This document shows, piece by piece, positions 32,501 to 44,766 of a DNA stretch of 64,000 nt. Each line of letters opens with the position of its first letter. Within the stretch, counting starts at the first letter, position 1. The notes beneath the pieces were generated by a model. The model had not been told where the DNA came from. It did not search any database and saw only the letters and a list, made by a program, of their open reading frames with translations. The DNA is from Clonostachys chloroleuca (lineage: Eukaryota > Ascomycota > Sordariomycetes > Hypocreales > Bionectriaceae). The stretch covers positions 11,966,001 to 12,030,000 of the forward strand of contig JBANAY010000004.1 of assembly GCA_037952775.1 (NCBI GenBank), in the 5' to 3' direction. Position numbers and translations under genes: made by a program.

Positions 32501-33583
32501 TTATCCTTCCTCCTCCTCTTTCTTGATCACATCCAACTCTTCACGTTTGGCCACCTCTCCCGCCTCTCCCTTCACCTTCGATCTCCGAAACGCCTTGCGC
32601 AGCTCACACCGACCAAGGTTCTTCCCCCCGGCCTTACACTCCTCACACTTCTTCCCATGCGTGATGAGCAGAACGTGAAGGGGATACTTATCCCCGTCCG
32701 GAATCCTCGCATCTAGATGTGCATGCGCCTCCTCCCTCCCCGCCCCCTCGGGCCGCCACCCCAACAAACCCGTGATCCTGTGCACGTGCGTGTCGACGGC
32801 GAAACTCTCCCTCCTCAGGCAGAAGAGCAGGACGCAGCTCGCCGTCTTGGGCCCGATCCCCTTGAACGAGAGCAGCTCGCGCATGCACGCCGCGTCGTCG
32901 GGCTCGGCGAAGAGATGGTCGAGGGAGTAGGCGCCGTACTTGGCGTGGACCTGCTCGAGGACGTCGATGATGACGCGGGATTTCACGGCCGCGAGCCCAC
33001 CCGAGCGGATGGCGTCCTCGAGCTTTGGGCGGCCCCCTTGACGATGGCGGCCCAGTTGTCGGAGCGGGAGTAGGCGGCGTCCATGGAGAGCTTGGCGCGG
33101 GAGGAGTTGCGGTCCGAGGTGTTTTGGGAGAGGATGGTGCGGACGAGGGCGTCGAGGACGGAGGGGGAGGCGCCGCAGCCGGCCGAGGTGGACGAGGCTT
33201 TGGGGGCGGAAGTAGGACGGGACGCGGGCGCCGTGGAGGGAGGAGAGGATGGAGAGGGCGAGGGAGCACTCTTGGGGTGTGGGGTGGGGGAAGTTGGGGA
33301 AGGGGGAGGTTCTGGTGAAGGAATAGGCTGAGAGCTTCTTTGATTGGAGGGCGGCGTCTTTGTCCTTGGGTTTTGCCTTGGGAGTTGAGCCTGTCTTCTT
33401 GGTCGGGGAGGACTCGGGCTTGGGGGAGGGATGCTCCGTCTTGATGCGCTTCTGGGGCGTGGGTGAGGGTCTGGGCGGTGTGAGAGGAGAACTGTTATCG
33501 ACCAGTTCGCGCTTGATGTTCCTGGAACTTCTCCTGAGAGTGCTCAGCTCAGCCTTGAGCGGCGATGATGCGGCAATCGCCAT
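32501..33583 (-). CDS. HhH-GPD base-excision DNA glycosylase (endonuclease III-like), two compensating indels
   Basis: The uninterrupted frame is 360 codons, but codons between about 33221 and 33037 are misread: there the family text sits in another frame (P-S-V-L-D-A-L-V-R-T-I-L-S-Q-N-T-S-D and N-W-A-A-I-V-K-G). An extra G at 33219-33221 and a missing C at 33033-33037 (plus strand) would explain both shifts and restore a continuous nuclear repair enzyme. Seen outside: a Ser/Pro/Lys-rich N-terminus with possible nuclear signal, the helix-hairpin-helix L-S-F-K-G-I-G-P-K-T-A-S with the D-T-H-V-H-R catalytic Asp region, and a C-terminal C-E-E-C ... C segment like an incomplete Fe-S loop. Known: this family removes oxidised bases. 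Bifunctional lyase Lys is not assigned. Confidence 0.8.
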   Translation of the reverse strand: MAIAASSPLKAELSTLRRSSRNIKRELVDNSSPLTPPRPSPTPQKRIKTEHPSPKPESSPTKKTGSTPKAKPKDKDAALQSKKLSAYSFTRTSPFPNFPHPTPQECSLALSILSSLHGARVPSYFRPQSLVHLGRLRRLPLRPRRPRPHHPLPKHLGPQLLPRQALHGRRLLPLRQLGRHRQGGRPKLEDAIRSGGLAAVKSRVIIDVLEQVHAKYGAYSLDHLFAEPDDAACMRELLSFKGIGPKTASCVLLFCLRRESFAVDTHVHRITGLLGWRPEGAGREEAHAHLDARIPDGDKYPLHVLLITHGKKCEECKAGGKNLGRCELRKAFRRSKVKGEAGEVAKREELDVIKKEEEEG

Positions 33584-34462
33584 GGTCTAAGTGTGGTTTG
33601 TTGGTCAATGTGAATGCCGTAGGTAGAGAGATGGTGACCAGGCTTGATGTACGGGACTCGGGGAATCAAATATGTATGTAGGTCTAGGTATCAATGGTCA
33701 TAAATAACTGAGCTGTGCCGAGTGAATCTTTTTTTATTTGTTTTTGTAGGGATAATCGTCGCTTCACTAATGATGTCTGATGTCACCAGTCGGGAGCTTC
33801 ATCGGACCAAACCCCAGATGCTGCTAATCAGGCGGCAAGGCGGGTAGCTGGAATTAAAGACCTGCCCCACTGGCCATGCGGAGATCGATGCTGCTCAATC
33901 TGAAACGCCAAAGGGAGATCAGGAAAGCAGTGAGATCGTGCTCTTTCGAGGGGCATCAGGGCCGGATGAGGACCGGACCGCATCTAATTTAATTAGTCTG
34001 TCATCCACCATGGCCCAATTGTGTGATAATAGGTGATTGTGTATTCCGGAACCTTCATCCCAGCCCGAGGCCTGAGCGAAAGTTCCAGGTGGTCTGAGCC
34101 CAGCCTCAGGGGCTTCAGCGCTTCAGCTTCAATTTGTGCTTGCTCATAGGGCTGGCCCCTGGTTGATCGCAATACGAGAGGGATCGTATTACGCCAATAT
34201 TACCTGCATACATGGTCATTATACATCTGACTAGGTAGACAGACTTTCATCGACCTGTCATCTTCATCGTGGCATTCCCTCATTTTTCTCCATCAGCCAT
34301 GTATCTGTAACCAACTACCGCCAGCTGCCCTTCCATGACCCATTCTTCCATACGGCAGGCCAAGCAGATGAATAGCGCCAGCAGCCAAAGAAGCAGCTGC
34401 TCTGGCTCCACTAGCCGATCCGCTTTTACTCGACTTATCTTTGACGATCAAGCTTCGAAAGG
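33584..34462. other. Divergent promoter of glycosylase and phosphotransferase-like genes
   Basis: No gene seen; AT-rich near the glycosylase start. Confidence 0.5.
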
Positions 34463-35905
34463 ATGAATCTACCAACAAACCTGTTCCTGGCCCTCGCCCT
34501 CTTCACCTCCGGCTCGATACAGTGCCACTCTTGGGCAGGGCACTACTACCAGGATCCCTCGTCTCTGGCCTTCCCCTTCCCCTACGTCTACGGCAACGGG
34601 TCTGTCCAGAAAATTGACACAATGGCGCCGGCGGCCCAATGCAGCCGCGCTGAGCGGGTGGCTTCGCTCTTGCTTTCAAAGCACTCTCTTGAGCTTGTCT
34701 CCTACCGCGAGATCCAATCCCTCTGGGCGGGATACGGCTCAATTAGTGCAATCACAGCTCGCGCCACCACTGACGCCGCTGCAGAGCAGATGGACAGCCT
34801 CCTTGGACGCCGTTCGGACCGGACCTACCCGCTTGTGTTAAAGTTGATCGCGCCACCGCCACCGAGCAGTTCGGCCAAGGTGGTTCAGGATGAGGGACAC
34901 CTGCGCAAGATGTTGAGCTACGGTGTGGAGCAATATTTTTACACAAAGATTGCTCCAGAGCTCGCTGACGATGTGCCTGTGGCCAAGATTGTTGCCACAG
35001 CCAAGGCTGAGGATGTGAAGGGGCTCGAGGTGGATGAGGCGGAGCTTAAGGGGGTCACGGCCACTGTTATGGCTGATTTACGGTCTGAATTCCCCGTCCC
35101 AGGGGGCAGGCGAGAGAGCCTGAACCAGACTCAGGTGAGCTCCGCCCTAGGCTGGTTGGCGAGGTTCCACGGCAGTTCGTGGGAATGGCTTCCAACAGAG
35201 CTGGATGAATTTCTTTCACCGCCACTGCAGGAGGCCAAGATAAGGAGCGAGAAAGGGGAGGATAAGGGTGGACAGAGCATATGGCTGAATGGAGGATACA
35301 CATACCTTGCGACGCGGCGGAAAGAGTACCAGTCTCTCGTTGAAGACAAGAGCTCGGAGTGGTCCGATGCGCTGTGCAAGCCCGTCAAAGGCACGTCCGA
35401 GTCCATCGCAGAGATTGTCGCCGCCTTTCTGACGCCTAGCGGCCGGCCATTCGAGACGTATATCCACGGCGATGTCAAGTCGGACAACCTCTTCACCACG
35501 TGTTCCGGCGACAGGGTGGCTTTTGTAGATTTCCAGTATGTTGGTCTCGGTCTCGGGGTAAGCGATTTGGCAAAGCTATTCACCTGCTCGGTGCCGCAGG
35601 ACTTGCTCATCAGCAACGACGAAGGGTCACTGCCGGAGGAGTTGGCAATGGAGAGCGGCGAGAGGAAGCTGCTGGAGGAATATCTTAGCACGCTGCACGA
35701 ATTCGCCGACATGGCCGATATCGACTACCCGTGGGATCTGTTTGTGCGGCATTGGGAGACGGCGCTGGTGGACTGGTGTCGGTTCCAGGCATCGTGGGGG
35801 TTTTGGGGGAATACCGAATGGCTCGAGGCACGGGTTCGGTCCATTCTCAGGGACGAGGGATGGAGAGAGTGGCTGCTAGCGCAACGCGACACCGGCGAAA
35901 TTTGA
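34463..35905 (+). CDS. Aminoglycoside-phosphotransferase (APH)-like small-molecule kinase
   Basis: Single exon, up to 480 residues. Seen: I-H-G-D-V-K-S-D-N-L-F, the Brenner motif with the catalytic Asp, followed by F-V-D-F-Q-Y-V-G-L-G-L-G-V-S-D-L-A, the metal-binding D-F-Q. This matches the APH/EcKinase/choline-kinase superfamily; bacterial drug resistance is not implied and the natural substrate is unknown. Two starts are possible: the ATG at 34463 adds 53 residues that begin with a signal-peptide-like stretch, and the ATG at 34622 (M-A-P-A-A-Q) gives a cytosolic protein of 427 residues. I favour the second because the fold is cytosolic in all relatives I know, but cannot exclude the first. 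Confidence 0.75.
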   Translation: MNLPTNLFLALALFTSGSIQCHSWAGHYYQDPSSLAFPFPYVYGNGSVQKIDTMAPAAQCSRAERVASLLLSKHSLELVSYREIQSLWAGYGSISAITARATTDAAAEQMDSLLGRRSDRTYPLVLKLIAPPPPSSSAKVVQDEGHLRKMLSYGVEQYFYTKIAPELADDVPVAKIVATAKAEDVKGLEVDEAELKGVTATVMADLRSEFPVPGGRRESLNQTQVSSALGWLARFHGSSWEWLPTELDEFLSPPLQEAKIRSEKGEDKGGQSIWLNGGYTYLATRRKEYQSLVEDKSSEWSDALCKPVKGTSESIAEIVAAFLTPSGRPFETYIHGDVKSDNLFTTCSGDRVAFVDFQYVGLGLGVSDLAKLFTCSVPQDLLISNDEGSLPEELAMESGERKLLEEYLSTLHEFADMADIDYPWDLFVRHWETALVDWCRFQASWGFWGNTEWLEARVRSILRDEGWREWLLAQRDTGEI

Positions 35906-36358
35906 ATAGACAGGAAAATAATTTGATCGTTTCCAGCTGCTCTCTGCTGTGTCCTCGGTGGTTGCGCCGATCATCTGTTGGAGGTGTTGTACATGCAGAG
36001 TGGGTGATGACATCATCCACGTCGCCGCCAGACCACCACTTCGACTTTGTGGGTGTGTGCAAACTGCTTCTTCGGGCTAGAACATGATGTTATGCAGTGG
36101 ATGGTGAATGATACGGTGGATCGCGATTGATGTAGCGGTTGGATCTGGATTGGCAAAACAGGAAATGAGATGGGAGGCAACCAGTGGTTGATGATGTTTA
36201 TCGTCATCCCGTAGAAAGTGTGCAAGATCCCGGGCAGTCACGACCAACGCGCTGGAAAAATGCCTTTAAGATCTTGGACCTTGCTCATTGTTTCATCTGC
36301 TCAGTCACTAGAGACTTGAAGCAATTCACTCACCCCAAAGAGGCATCCAGAGAACAAC
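35906..36358. other. Spacer before the hydrolase gene
   Basis: No gene seen; promoter region of the hydrolase gene. Confidence 0.5.
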
Positions 36359-38382
36359 ATGTCGCGAGTATTACTGCTTTGTTTCATCCATGGATTTAAG
36401 GTACATACAAGCAAATTGCCTCCCGCCACCGTATTCGACTAACCAAGCCACAGGGGACCGACAACACATTCAAAGAGTTTCCTGAAGTATGTTTACTCCA
36501 GCCACTTCACGTTTATTCAGATCAGTATGTGCTCATGCCTTGCCTTAGCAACTTCAACAGCATGTAGGCAAACAACTCCCCGATCACCATGTGGAGTCTA
36601 TCGTCTATCCCAAATACGAAACCAAAGGCGAATTGGAGCAGGCCACAGAGGCCTTTGTGGAATGGTACGCAGACATATCAAGATGGAAAGATCCGTATGT
36701 TAACACGATAATTAAGGCTCAAGGAGCGGGTGATTGAATGCCGTCAACGCCATTTTAACAACCCATGGCCACCAGTCGACCGCAAAGTTGGTGTGATTCT
36801 TGTCGCACACTCCATGGGGTGAGTGGCCGATCGGCCTTTCAGGTCTTATCTTATTTTACAAACTTCACTTGCTAAAAACACTCACAGAGGATTTGTGGCA
36901 GCCGATGCCCTTTTCTTGACTCTGAACGAGCGTGCTGCCAAGGGTGCCCCCAGCGAGGGCGATGAGAACGACATTGCTCCCTTCCCTCTCATCCAAGGCA
37001 TCCTCACATTCGACACCCCGTACAATGGTTTGGCCCGGTCGATGTTTGTCTACGGCGCCTTTTCAAATTACTCCAAGGTCAGCGGCGTCTTCAATGCCAT
37101 GACTGCACTCTCAGCCGCTGCTCCTGCCACCTTCGCTCGACTGGGAAGCCGAACCGCTGCGACAACACGAGCGGCAAGCTCAGGATCTAGGCTCTCTAGG
37201 AGTCCGGCTTGGACGACCTGGCAGCTCGTTGCCGTCAGGACCGGAACTGTCGGAGCCATCGCCGCCGGTGGTGTTGCCGCGTACGTGCACCGGGAGGCCA
37301 TCATGAAAGGTGTAAAGAGCATCCGAAATCTCAACAAGGACTCCGTCATCGACGGCTATCACCAAGGAATGGATGCCATCGGACAGGGGCTTGCATACGT
37401 CAACCGCGGCAACGTGGGCAAGTCATTTGCCTGGCTGTCCGACCATTTCACCTTTGTCGGGGCCTTGATGAAGCAGAAGGAATTAAGCCGTCGCTTGGAG
37501 CGCCTCGCCGCCGTCAAGGGAGTGGGGATCCATGACTTTTACTGCTCCCTAGGGGAGAATGGATACTGGAGTGGCGGGTACTTTGTGCCTGAGAGAACGT
37601 TTTGTGCAGTGCCCGAGGAGGACCATGCTGCGTACCCCATATTTGAGAGAAGAGTGATGAGGGAGTCCGACGACGAGATCAAGGCGCATATGAGTATATT
37701 CTTACCCGAGAAGCACAAGGGCTACGACATTATGATGGAGAAGTCGGCCCAACTCATCTGCGCATGGTTCCTGAATGATGCTCCGATTGTTGACGAACCT
37801 ACACTCCGGGAAGGCGCACCCGATGAAAAGGAGGAAGACAAGGTCGTGGATGAAGCGCTGGAGAAAGTGGAGAAGGAGACCGAAGAAACGGAAGAAGGGA
37901 AGGAAACTGTCCAGAAAGACGAAGACGGCAATGCGTTGCCAGATGAGTCTCCCATCGACATTGCAGCAGCCGCCGCGCTGGTTCCGCTGCCTGGGAGCGA
38001 AGGGGATCTGGTCGACAGTGCTGATATTGACGACAAGCAGACAGATGAGAAGAGAACATATCTGCAGCATCTATTTCGGGTCGCCGAGCAAGCTGGATCG
38101 GAGGCCAAGGGCTGGTGGCCAGCAAAAGTACCGGCTGTACCTTCGTCATTGCCCAAAGTACCCAATTTGCCCAATGTTTCTTCTGCTATATCATCGCTGG
38201 GACAAGTTTCTATTCCAGTGTCTATGCCAAGTGTCAATCTGTTTGGAAAGAAGGACGGCTCTTCCACGAAGAAGACAGAAGGCGAGCAGGCCGTCAGCCC
38301 GATTGTTGAGGGCACACTAGCAAATACCGATTCTTCTGATCAGAAAACAGCACAGGAGATTAGTAAGCCAACCGAGGAATGA
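36359..38382 (+). CDS. Alpha/beta hydrolase (DUF676/lipase-like) with long acidic tail
   Basis: Five exons (36359-36400, 36454-36486, 36549-36664, 36717-36818, 36888-38382), all phases consistent, give 595 residues. Seen: L-L-C-F-I-H-G-F-K-G-T-D-N-T-F at the N-terminus (oxyanion H-G strand), V-A-H-S-M-G-G with the nucleophilic Ser, split by intron 4, and T-F-D-T-P-Y-N-G. A hydrophobic Ala/Gly segment near residue 230 may touch membrane. Residues about 430-480 are Glu/Lys-rich and the end has P-x-V-P repeats. Known: relatives hydrolyse lipid esters or act on GPI lipids. The catalytic Asp and His are not assigned with certainty. Confidence 0.85.
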
Positions 38383-38480
38383 GTGGCCGGGGAAAACAAT
38401 CTTTTCGATATACCTATTTAATTAGTATTATGACCTTGATATTTAGACCGAATTCGTCCAGTTCCTCTAAATGCCTTGTT

Positions 38481-39282
38481 TCATTTTGGCACCTCCCGTA
38501 TCATCGCCCACCCCTTCTCCACAGTTCCTCTATACTTCTCAGCCAATGTCTCGTCTCTGCTCATCCCCAAGCTCTTCAGATGCTCTAGTATTTTGGCCGT
38601 CCATGCGCCGTTGCCCAACGTGAACTCGGCGCGGGACACAAACCCCAGCCTCACATACAGCCCATACCCTTTCTCCGAGGACGTGAGAATCGAAGGCAGG
38701 CTCTGCGCGTCCGCCTCATCCAGCGCCTTCTGCAGCAGCTTCCTCCCAATCCCTTGCCGCTGACGATCCGGGAGGATCATGACCTGCTGGACCCCTAGAG
38801 AATGAAGTTAGCAAACCAACTCAAGGTGTTTCCATCGTTCAAATCCAATGGTCACGCTTACAGAGATGCCGCCTCCCCGCAATCACCTCCTCGACCACCG
38901 CCTCCGCAGCATTCTGATCAGCATTGAACTGCTCCCACAGCGCCTCCATGTGCCCCGGCCGATCCCACACCGTCGACACCGGAGGCGCAGGTGCAGATGT
39001 AGACTCCCCAGTAGCATCTGCCGCCCCGACAACCGTGTACCGCACGTACCCAACGACCTCCCTGCCCGCTGACCCGTCCGTCTTCTCCTCCTCCGCAACG
39101 AGGAACGTGAACTTGTCAGGCTTGGCGAGCGCCTGCCTCATAGCGATCGGCGCCAGTTTACGCGGGTGATCCTTGAAGAAGAGCTCGTAGAACTCATGCA
39201 GAGGCTCCTGGGCGTCCATCATCACAGTGCAGATGGCGTCTGTGTCGGCGACCGTGGCCGGCCTGATGGATATTTGACTCAT
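38481..39282 (-). CDS. GNAT-family N-acetyltransferase
   Basis: Two exons (39282-38862, 38794-38481) with a 67-nt intron give 244 residues. Seen: M-S-Q-I-S-I-R-P-A-T at the start, then V-M-I-L-P-D-R-Q-R-Q-G-I-G-R-K-L-L: the acetyl-CoA-binding motif A (Q-x-x-G-x-G/A) right after the splice, and G-L-Y-V-R-L-G-F as motif B. The upstream in-frame Met at 39348 is rejected because this second Met begins the fold. The acceptor substrate is unknown. It is convergent with the hydrolase gene, 98 bp apart. Confidence 0.85.
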
Positions 39283-39673
39283 CGTTCTTGTGAGGAGGAA
39301 GTAGTATGCAGAGTGAATTGGCACGTCGGTCGAAGTCTCTGCGGTCACGATGCTCGTAATATAGGGATCTCTCTCGAGCCGGGTTTACTTCACTCGTTCA
39401 AAGGGCCAAATCTTTAGCGCTGAATTAGGAAGCTCAAAATGTGAGTACGGGTGCGGTGGAGTGGAATTTGCGGTAGTTCAATCCCGCGTCTTTCGCTGTG
39501 ACTCACGCCGTGCATCCACGAGTATTCTTTATTCGGTGTGTAATAGCCAATCCCGGGGATTTCCAAAAAGTAATAATCTATATTGTATACACTTGACATG
39601 ACAGTAGAAGCAATACAAGGAAGGATAATACACAAAGTCGGGGACGGAGTCATTGGGCAGCCACCAGACACCC
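39283..39673. other. Short spacer, no gene seen
   Basis: Promoter of the GNAT gene and 3' flank of the ABC transporter gene. Confidence 0.5.
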
Positions 39674-42600
39674 TCAAACTCCTTGCCTGTCGTAAAGCTT
39701 CCGCAATTCCGATGATGGCTGTGCCAATAACTCTTCAGGCGATCCGGTTTCCAGTATTTCGCCATGCCCCATTACAATTACCAGGTCAAAGTCTCTTACA
39801 ATCTCCAACCGATGCACGACTTCTAGGACGGTGCGACCCCTCAGCTCGTCTCTAAGGATCCGTCGGACCTCCTCATCTGTGGTCCTATCGATACTGCTTG
39901 TGGCTTCATCAAGTAGCACCACTTTGCTACGTGATAGGAGGGCTCTCGCGAGAGAGAAGAGCTGCATTTGACCCACTGAGAAACCAAGATCTGTGATCTG
40001 CGCTTCTAAACCGCCTCGCTCCTCGATCATGGGCCAGACCATCGCTTTATTTAAAGCCTCAATAAGAGGGTCATCTGACTGTATTCTACCTTCTGGGTCA
40101 AGGTTGAGCCGAACATTGCCTCCAATGCGTATGGGATCTTGCGGGACCGTGTTGAGGCATGAACGGATATGTTGGCGAGGCACGGTGGACAGGTCGACAC
40201 CGTCAATCGATACCTTACCGGAACGTAGTTCAACAAGACGAAGCAGGGTGAGAATGAGTGATGATTTGCCACTGTGTAAAAGATTGATGTTAGACGTGAT
40301 GCTCTCAAATCACAACTTTAGGATGAGGCTTTGGTGGCAACTAACCTTCCTGACCGACCACAGATGCATACTTTTTGCCCAGGTGAAATGAACAGTGATA
40401 TGTTGCGCAGCACCACATCACCGGTATCACTGTAGCAAGCGGAAATGTCTTCAAACTCGATAGCTCCCTGACCAGGCCAGTCGCTCAACGGCAGCGTTGT
40501 TTCAGGCTCTTCGTCTTCGTTTGGAGTGTCTCGCATGAATATCTTGAGACGGGCGATAGCGCCAAGGGAAGTTTCCACTTGGGTCCACTGGTCGACGAAC
40601 AGTGTGAGAGTGTGATTGAAGCCGATGAGGGTCACCATAGCTAGGGCAATTTGGCCTTCGGAAGTAGAACGTGACATCATCAAAGCCATGGAGACGAGGG
40701 CAAGGGCCATGCCGGCAACGAATAAATCCAATACAACCTGTAGCCACCTTTGGATGCAAAACAGAAAGTAAAAGGGCTTCTGAGACATGCTCAAGCGTCT
40801 GGTGTTTTCTTCTAGGAAGGCATCTGACCAACCAAAGGCTCGGATGGTTGAGAGGCCGGAGAGTGTCTCTGTGAAGTGTGTATACAGTGGGGCTCTCATC
40901 TCCAAATCCATAAATCTCAACTGTTTGGATGTCCGCAGATAGACTTTTTGAATAAGGAAGAGGATGAGGAAGCTTGGGAGGATGAGGGCGCTGACGTAGG
41001 TAGCGCCAGAAGCGATCACACCAGCCCGGGCAATAGCCTGGAGAAGCACTAGAAATTGACCATTAATCGCTGATATGATTTTATATGGAACGAATACTGA
41101 CGAGAAAATGACATATATAACGCCAAGGGGAGGGTTTGGTCCAAGATTGACATATCCTGGCTGAAGCTGTTGTTTTCATTAGTACAGCCGGCAATAGGTC
41201 ATACAGCAATGCCATACCGATTGATTGTCGAGCCACTATCTGTAGCCGCAAAAAAGTACAAAGGTGCGCTGTTGATTTCGTTTCAGCATATGAATCTTCA
41301 TCCCCTTGCGTGATAAATAATTACCGGCAAACAGATCGAAGAAGTTCCTCGTGTAGATGTGCCGCTGACTTGGGGATCCCAACAATGATGAAAAGTCTAC
41401 ATATAATTAGACTCAGCCGCCGGGATAAAAACAGGGAAGATCTCATTTACCCTATCCCCAAGCTTGCAAAGAAGATTGAGGCACAAACAAAGCTGACATA
41501 GCCAAGGGGCCAGCCTATACTTTGCGGGCCTTCGTGAGTTAATCTTTCCGTCCACAATTTCATATATACCTCTGAGCCATCCGCGTTAACTTCGATTGAA
41601 AGGAAATCAGTACATCAATGTTCGAGAATATAACTTACGGGGCATTGCCTCGAGGGCAGTGTGTAGTAGCTTGAGTCCAAGCACTGGAATTAGGAGTTTC
41701 CATCCAAATGAATTCAGGTATATCTTGTAGCATTCCGAATCGCTGGTTTGGCGAGTGTTGTCAGTGTTAGGAGTCGGCGTGGCTTTATCAGCCTTTTCTT
41801 CGGGCTCTTGTGTCGGCCTGACGGTTTTTGCGTCATCGTCGCCGCCGTCGCCGTCATTTGACATGAAAGATTCATCGTCAAAGGTGCCCCATTCGTCAGC
41901 TTGGAGACTCTGGTAAGTCACTTGGTTGCGGATAATGCTTCCCTGTCGGAGGATTGTGATGTAGTCGGCCCCGGGTAGGAAGTGGACTACTCAGGGGGTT
42001 AGTCAGGATTAACAAAATAGCTGAAAAGCGATGCACAAACCGTTGCTTGTAGCAAGAACAATGGTCGTCCTGTTTTGGCGAAGTAGGCCACTTGGGCCCA
42101 TCAGACGATGGAATATGTTCCGAGAGGTCCTATTGTCAACTCCGCTGAAAACATCATCAAGAATTAAAATGTCCCGCTTTTGGTAAATGGCTCGAGCCAA
42201 TGCCTATGATGAATTAAGGTGAGAATTATTGTTCTGATCTATCATCTCATGACATGGGCGTTGAGGAGTGACTACTTACCACACGCTGCCTCTGGCCTCC
42301 ACTCAAAGCGACGCCATTCGACCCAACAAAGGTTTGATCACCTAGAGGAAATATTGCGAGATCTTCATCAAGAGCGCAACATTGCACCACTTGAGAGAAC
42401 CATTTGTCGTCCAGGGGAGATTGACCGACAATGTTAGCTTTGATAGAGGTGTTTTGAACCCACGGGGTCTGGTCGCAGTATCCAATACGGTGATCCAAGA
42501 CAGAGACGTACCCAGTTCCTGGGACTATCTCCCCTACAATCGCTTTGAGAAGCGATGTTTTGCCACAGCCAACCCGGCCAGTGATGATAGTGAACGCCCC

Positions 42601-44766
42601 TTGTGGTATTTTCAAATGGATATCATGAAGGACGGGTAGACCATCATCGCTTTGAAAACTTGCTTGGCTGATCGTGATAGCTAATGTGTCGGCTTCTGTG
42701 TCATTTTGTATCTGGGATCCCGAGGGAGAAAGCTCAATCGACTGATTTTCCGAAGGGGCAATGGTACCCAGAGTCGATTCACTAGAACATCTGAGAGTTG
42801 ATCCAGAGCTCATGGAGGCGACCGGACTCTTTCCACGGAAATCCTCCTGCTCATCCAGATGAAGAAACGCTTGTATGCGCGAAAAACTCCCAAAGACACC
42901 TGCTATTTGCATGATGGAAGTAAGGATCAATACAAGAGGCTGTGTAACCAAAGAGATTATTGCAAGTGAGGTGAAAGTTTTGCTAATGTCGAGTGAGTGG
43001 CGCACATTGGGCCAGTAATTCGCACAAATAATTATCAACACCGGAGTGATCTCGGAGGAAAAGGTTGCTGGGAGCCATGTTAGCGAAATCAAAGTACGAA
43101 CCTGGGTTTGTGGAGCGATTCACATAAGATCATGATGCCGGCGAGCAGCCGTCGGAAGCGATAAGAAATTTTGATCTCATCTAGTCTCAATGTGCGGACC
43201 AGAGAGTGAAAGAAGGCTGTGAGCCCTATCATCTTGATGCCTTTCATTTGGCCAAGCATGTCAGATGCCATGGCTACTCTCCTCTGAATTGCTGCTTTCC
43301 AATCCACGAGCGCTGGCTCCATCCCTGGGCCAATGAAAGCACTGAGGACCGTGGTGACTGTGAAATGTTAAATTCGTACATACGACGCATAAATTTCACG
43401 GGGATGTGTCGTACATGTTGTGGGAACCAATACAAGGAGGCTTGGAAGGCCAACTTGACAATAGAGAAGCCAGATGCCCATCCCGAGGTCGAGGAAGCTG
43501 CACCACATATCATGGAGAGACTCTCCAGCGGTGACGATTGAATCAATATCTGTCGACATCAGCGTGATCGACGCACTTTCCTCCGCACAGCAGGTTCTTA
43601 GACTTAAAGTCTTTTTGAAAATCAGCGACACGAGCCCGCCGCGCCACATGGTTACCAGCTGGTACGAAAGATGCCTATGCCAGGTGGCGGTAAGAGCTAG
43701 GCCGACGTAAATGAAGACAGTGGCCGCAATCAGGATACCGGACGTTTGAGAAGCGAAGTCTCGTTGTGGACTTCGCACATGGGCGATGACGGAACTAATG
43801 AGGAACGGTTGCGCGAACCCAAACCCACTGTACATGAGTCGAGGGATAACTCCTGCGAAAAACTGCCATTTATATGCCGCAAAGGTGCATCTCATCAACG
43901 CCGTCTTGCTTGTTTGGGGGTCTATATGATGAACGGTCAGTCCCAAATGCACCTGGTAGGCCTGGTTGTATGTGGTGATGCTTTACTAACTTTGGTTCCA
44001 ACGTGTCTCGAGCCTTTCCAACAACGCATGGGAATCGAACTTGTCATTGATATCCCCCAAGTCGTCAACATCAATAGCACGGCGGAACCCAAGGTAGAAC
44101 AGACGGTTGAGCCACCAGAAAAGTGTTCTGCTAACCAGCCCTGCCGAGGATTCTCCTCTCTGTTTTTCAGGGCTGGCCATCACGCTCGACCTCGGGATTT
44201 CTTCGAACACGAGAAGAACAGCCTTGACCACGAGCAGAAATGTGAAGACACTGGCAAGAAATACTGTATTCTCTCTTATCCAGAGTGATCTGGCGATAGG
44301 AATATGTAATAGCAATGAAAGAAACAGGTAGACGCTCAGGAGCAATGAAGACTTTTGCGATCGCACGTGCTCGGTTAAGGAGAGGGCGGCGATAACGATG
44401 GCCTCGACGATGCCCACAGCAGACTCGGCGACGGACGTCCGAACCTTTGGACCGGAGCCAAATATCCATAATACAAGCAGTGAAAGTCGTGCGCCTCCGT
44501 ATATGGACGTCAAGAACTATTCCACGCCCATCGATCAGCCACAGCCCAAGCTCAAAAAGTCAACACCTCTTGGGACTCACCAGCTTAGCCCAGAGCAAAC
44601 GCCCCTTGAACGAAGTGCGCTCTCTGTGGTTGATATGCAGAATTCGAAGTATACCCGAGACGATAAACATTGACGCTGGAAGCAAGGAAAAAATGCTCTG
44701 CTCGAATAAAAGAGTTAAGTCAAAAGTGTCAACAAGCCCAGGGCCGAATTCGTCGTCACCAGCCAT
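39674..44766 (-). CDS. ABC transporter, ABCC/MRP type, full length
   Basis: Thirteen exons: 44766-44581, 44516-43991, 43921-43415, 43357-43124, 43067-42280, 42203-42041, 41986-41639, 41589-41451, 41396-41325, 41268-41218, 41166-41102, 41048-40346, 40271-39674; all phases close and give about 1459 residues. Plasma-membrane or vacuolar exporter of organic or conjugated compounds. Seen: TMD0-like helices (F-D-L-T-L-L-F-E-Q-S), TMD1, NBD1 with G-R-V-G-C-G-K-T-S, L-S-G-G-Q-R-Q-R-V and I-L-I-L-D-D-V-F-S-G-V-D; TMD2; NBD2 with G-R-S-G-S-G-K-S-S (split by an intron), a variant signature F-S-V-G-Q-M-Q, and V-V-L-L-D-E-A-T-S-S-I-D. NBD1 has D-D where Walker B usually ends D-E, typical of ABCC. No biosynthetic genes adjoin it, so the substrate stays open. 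Confidence 0.9.

Noticed and set aside
43067..43124. Apparent frameshift in the ABC transporter
   Set aside because: A 56-nt intron (GTGAAT donor, CTAAC branch, cccag acceptor) closes the phase exactly.
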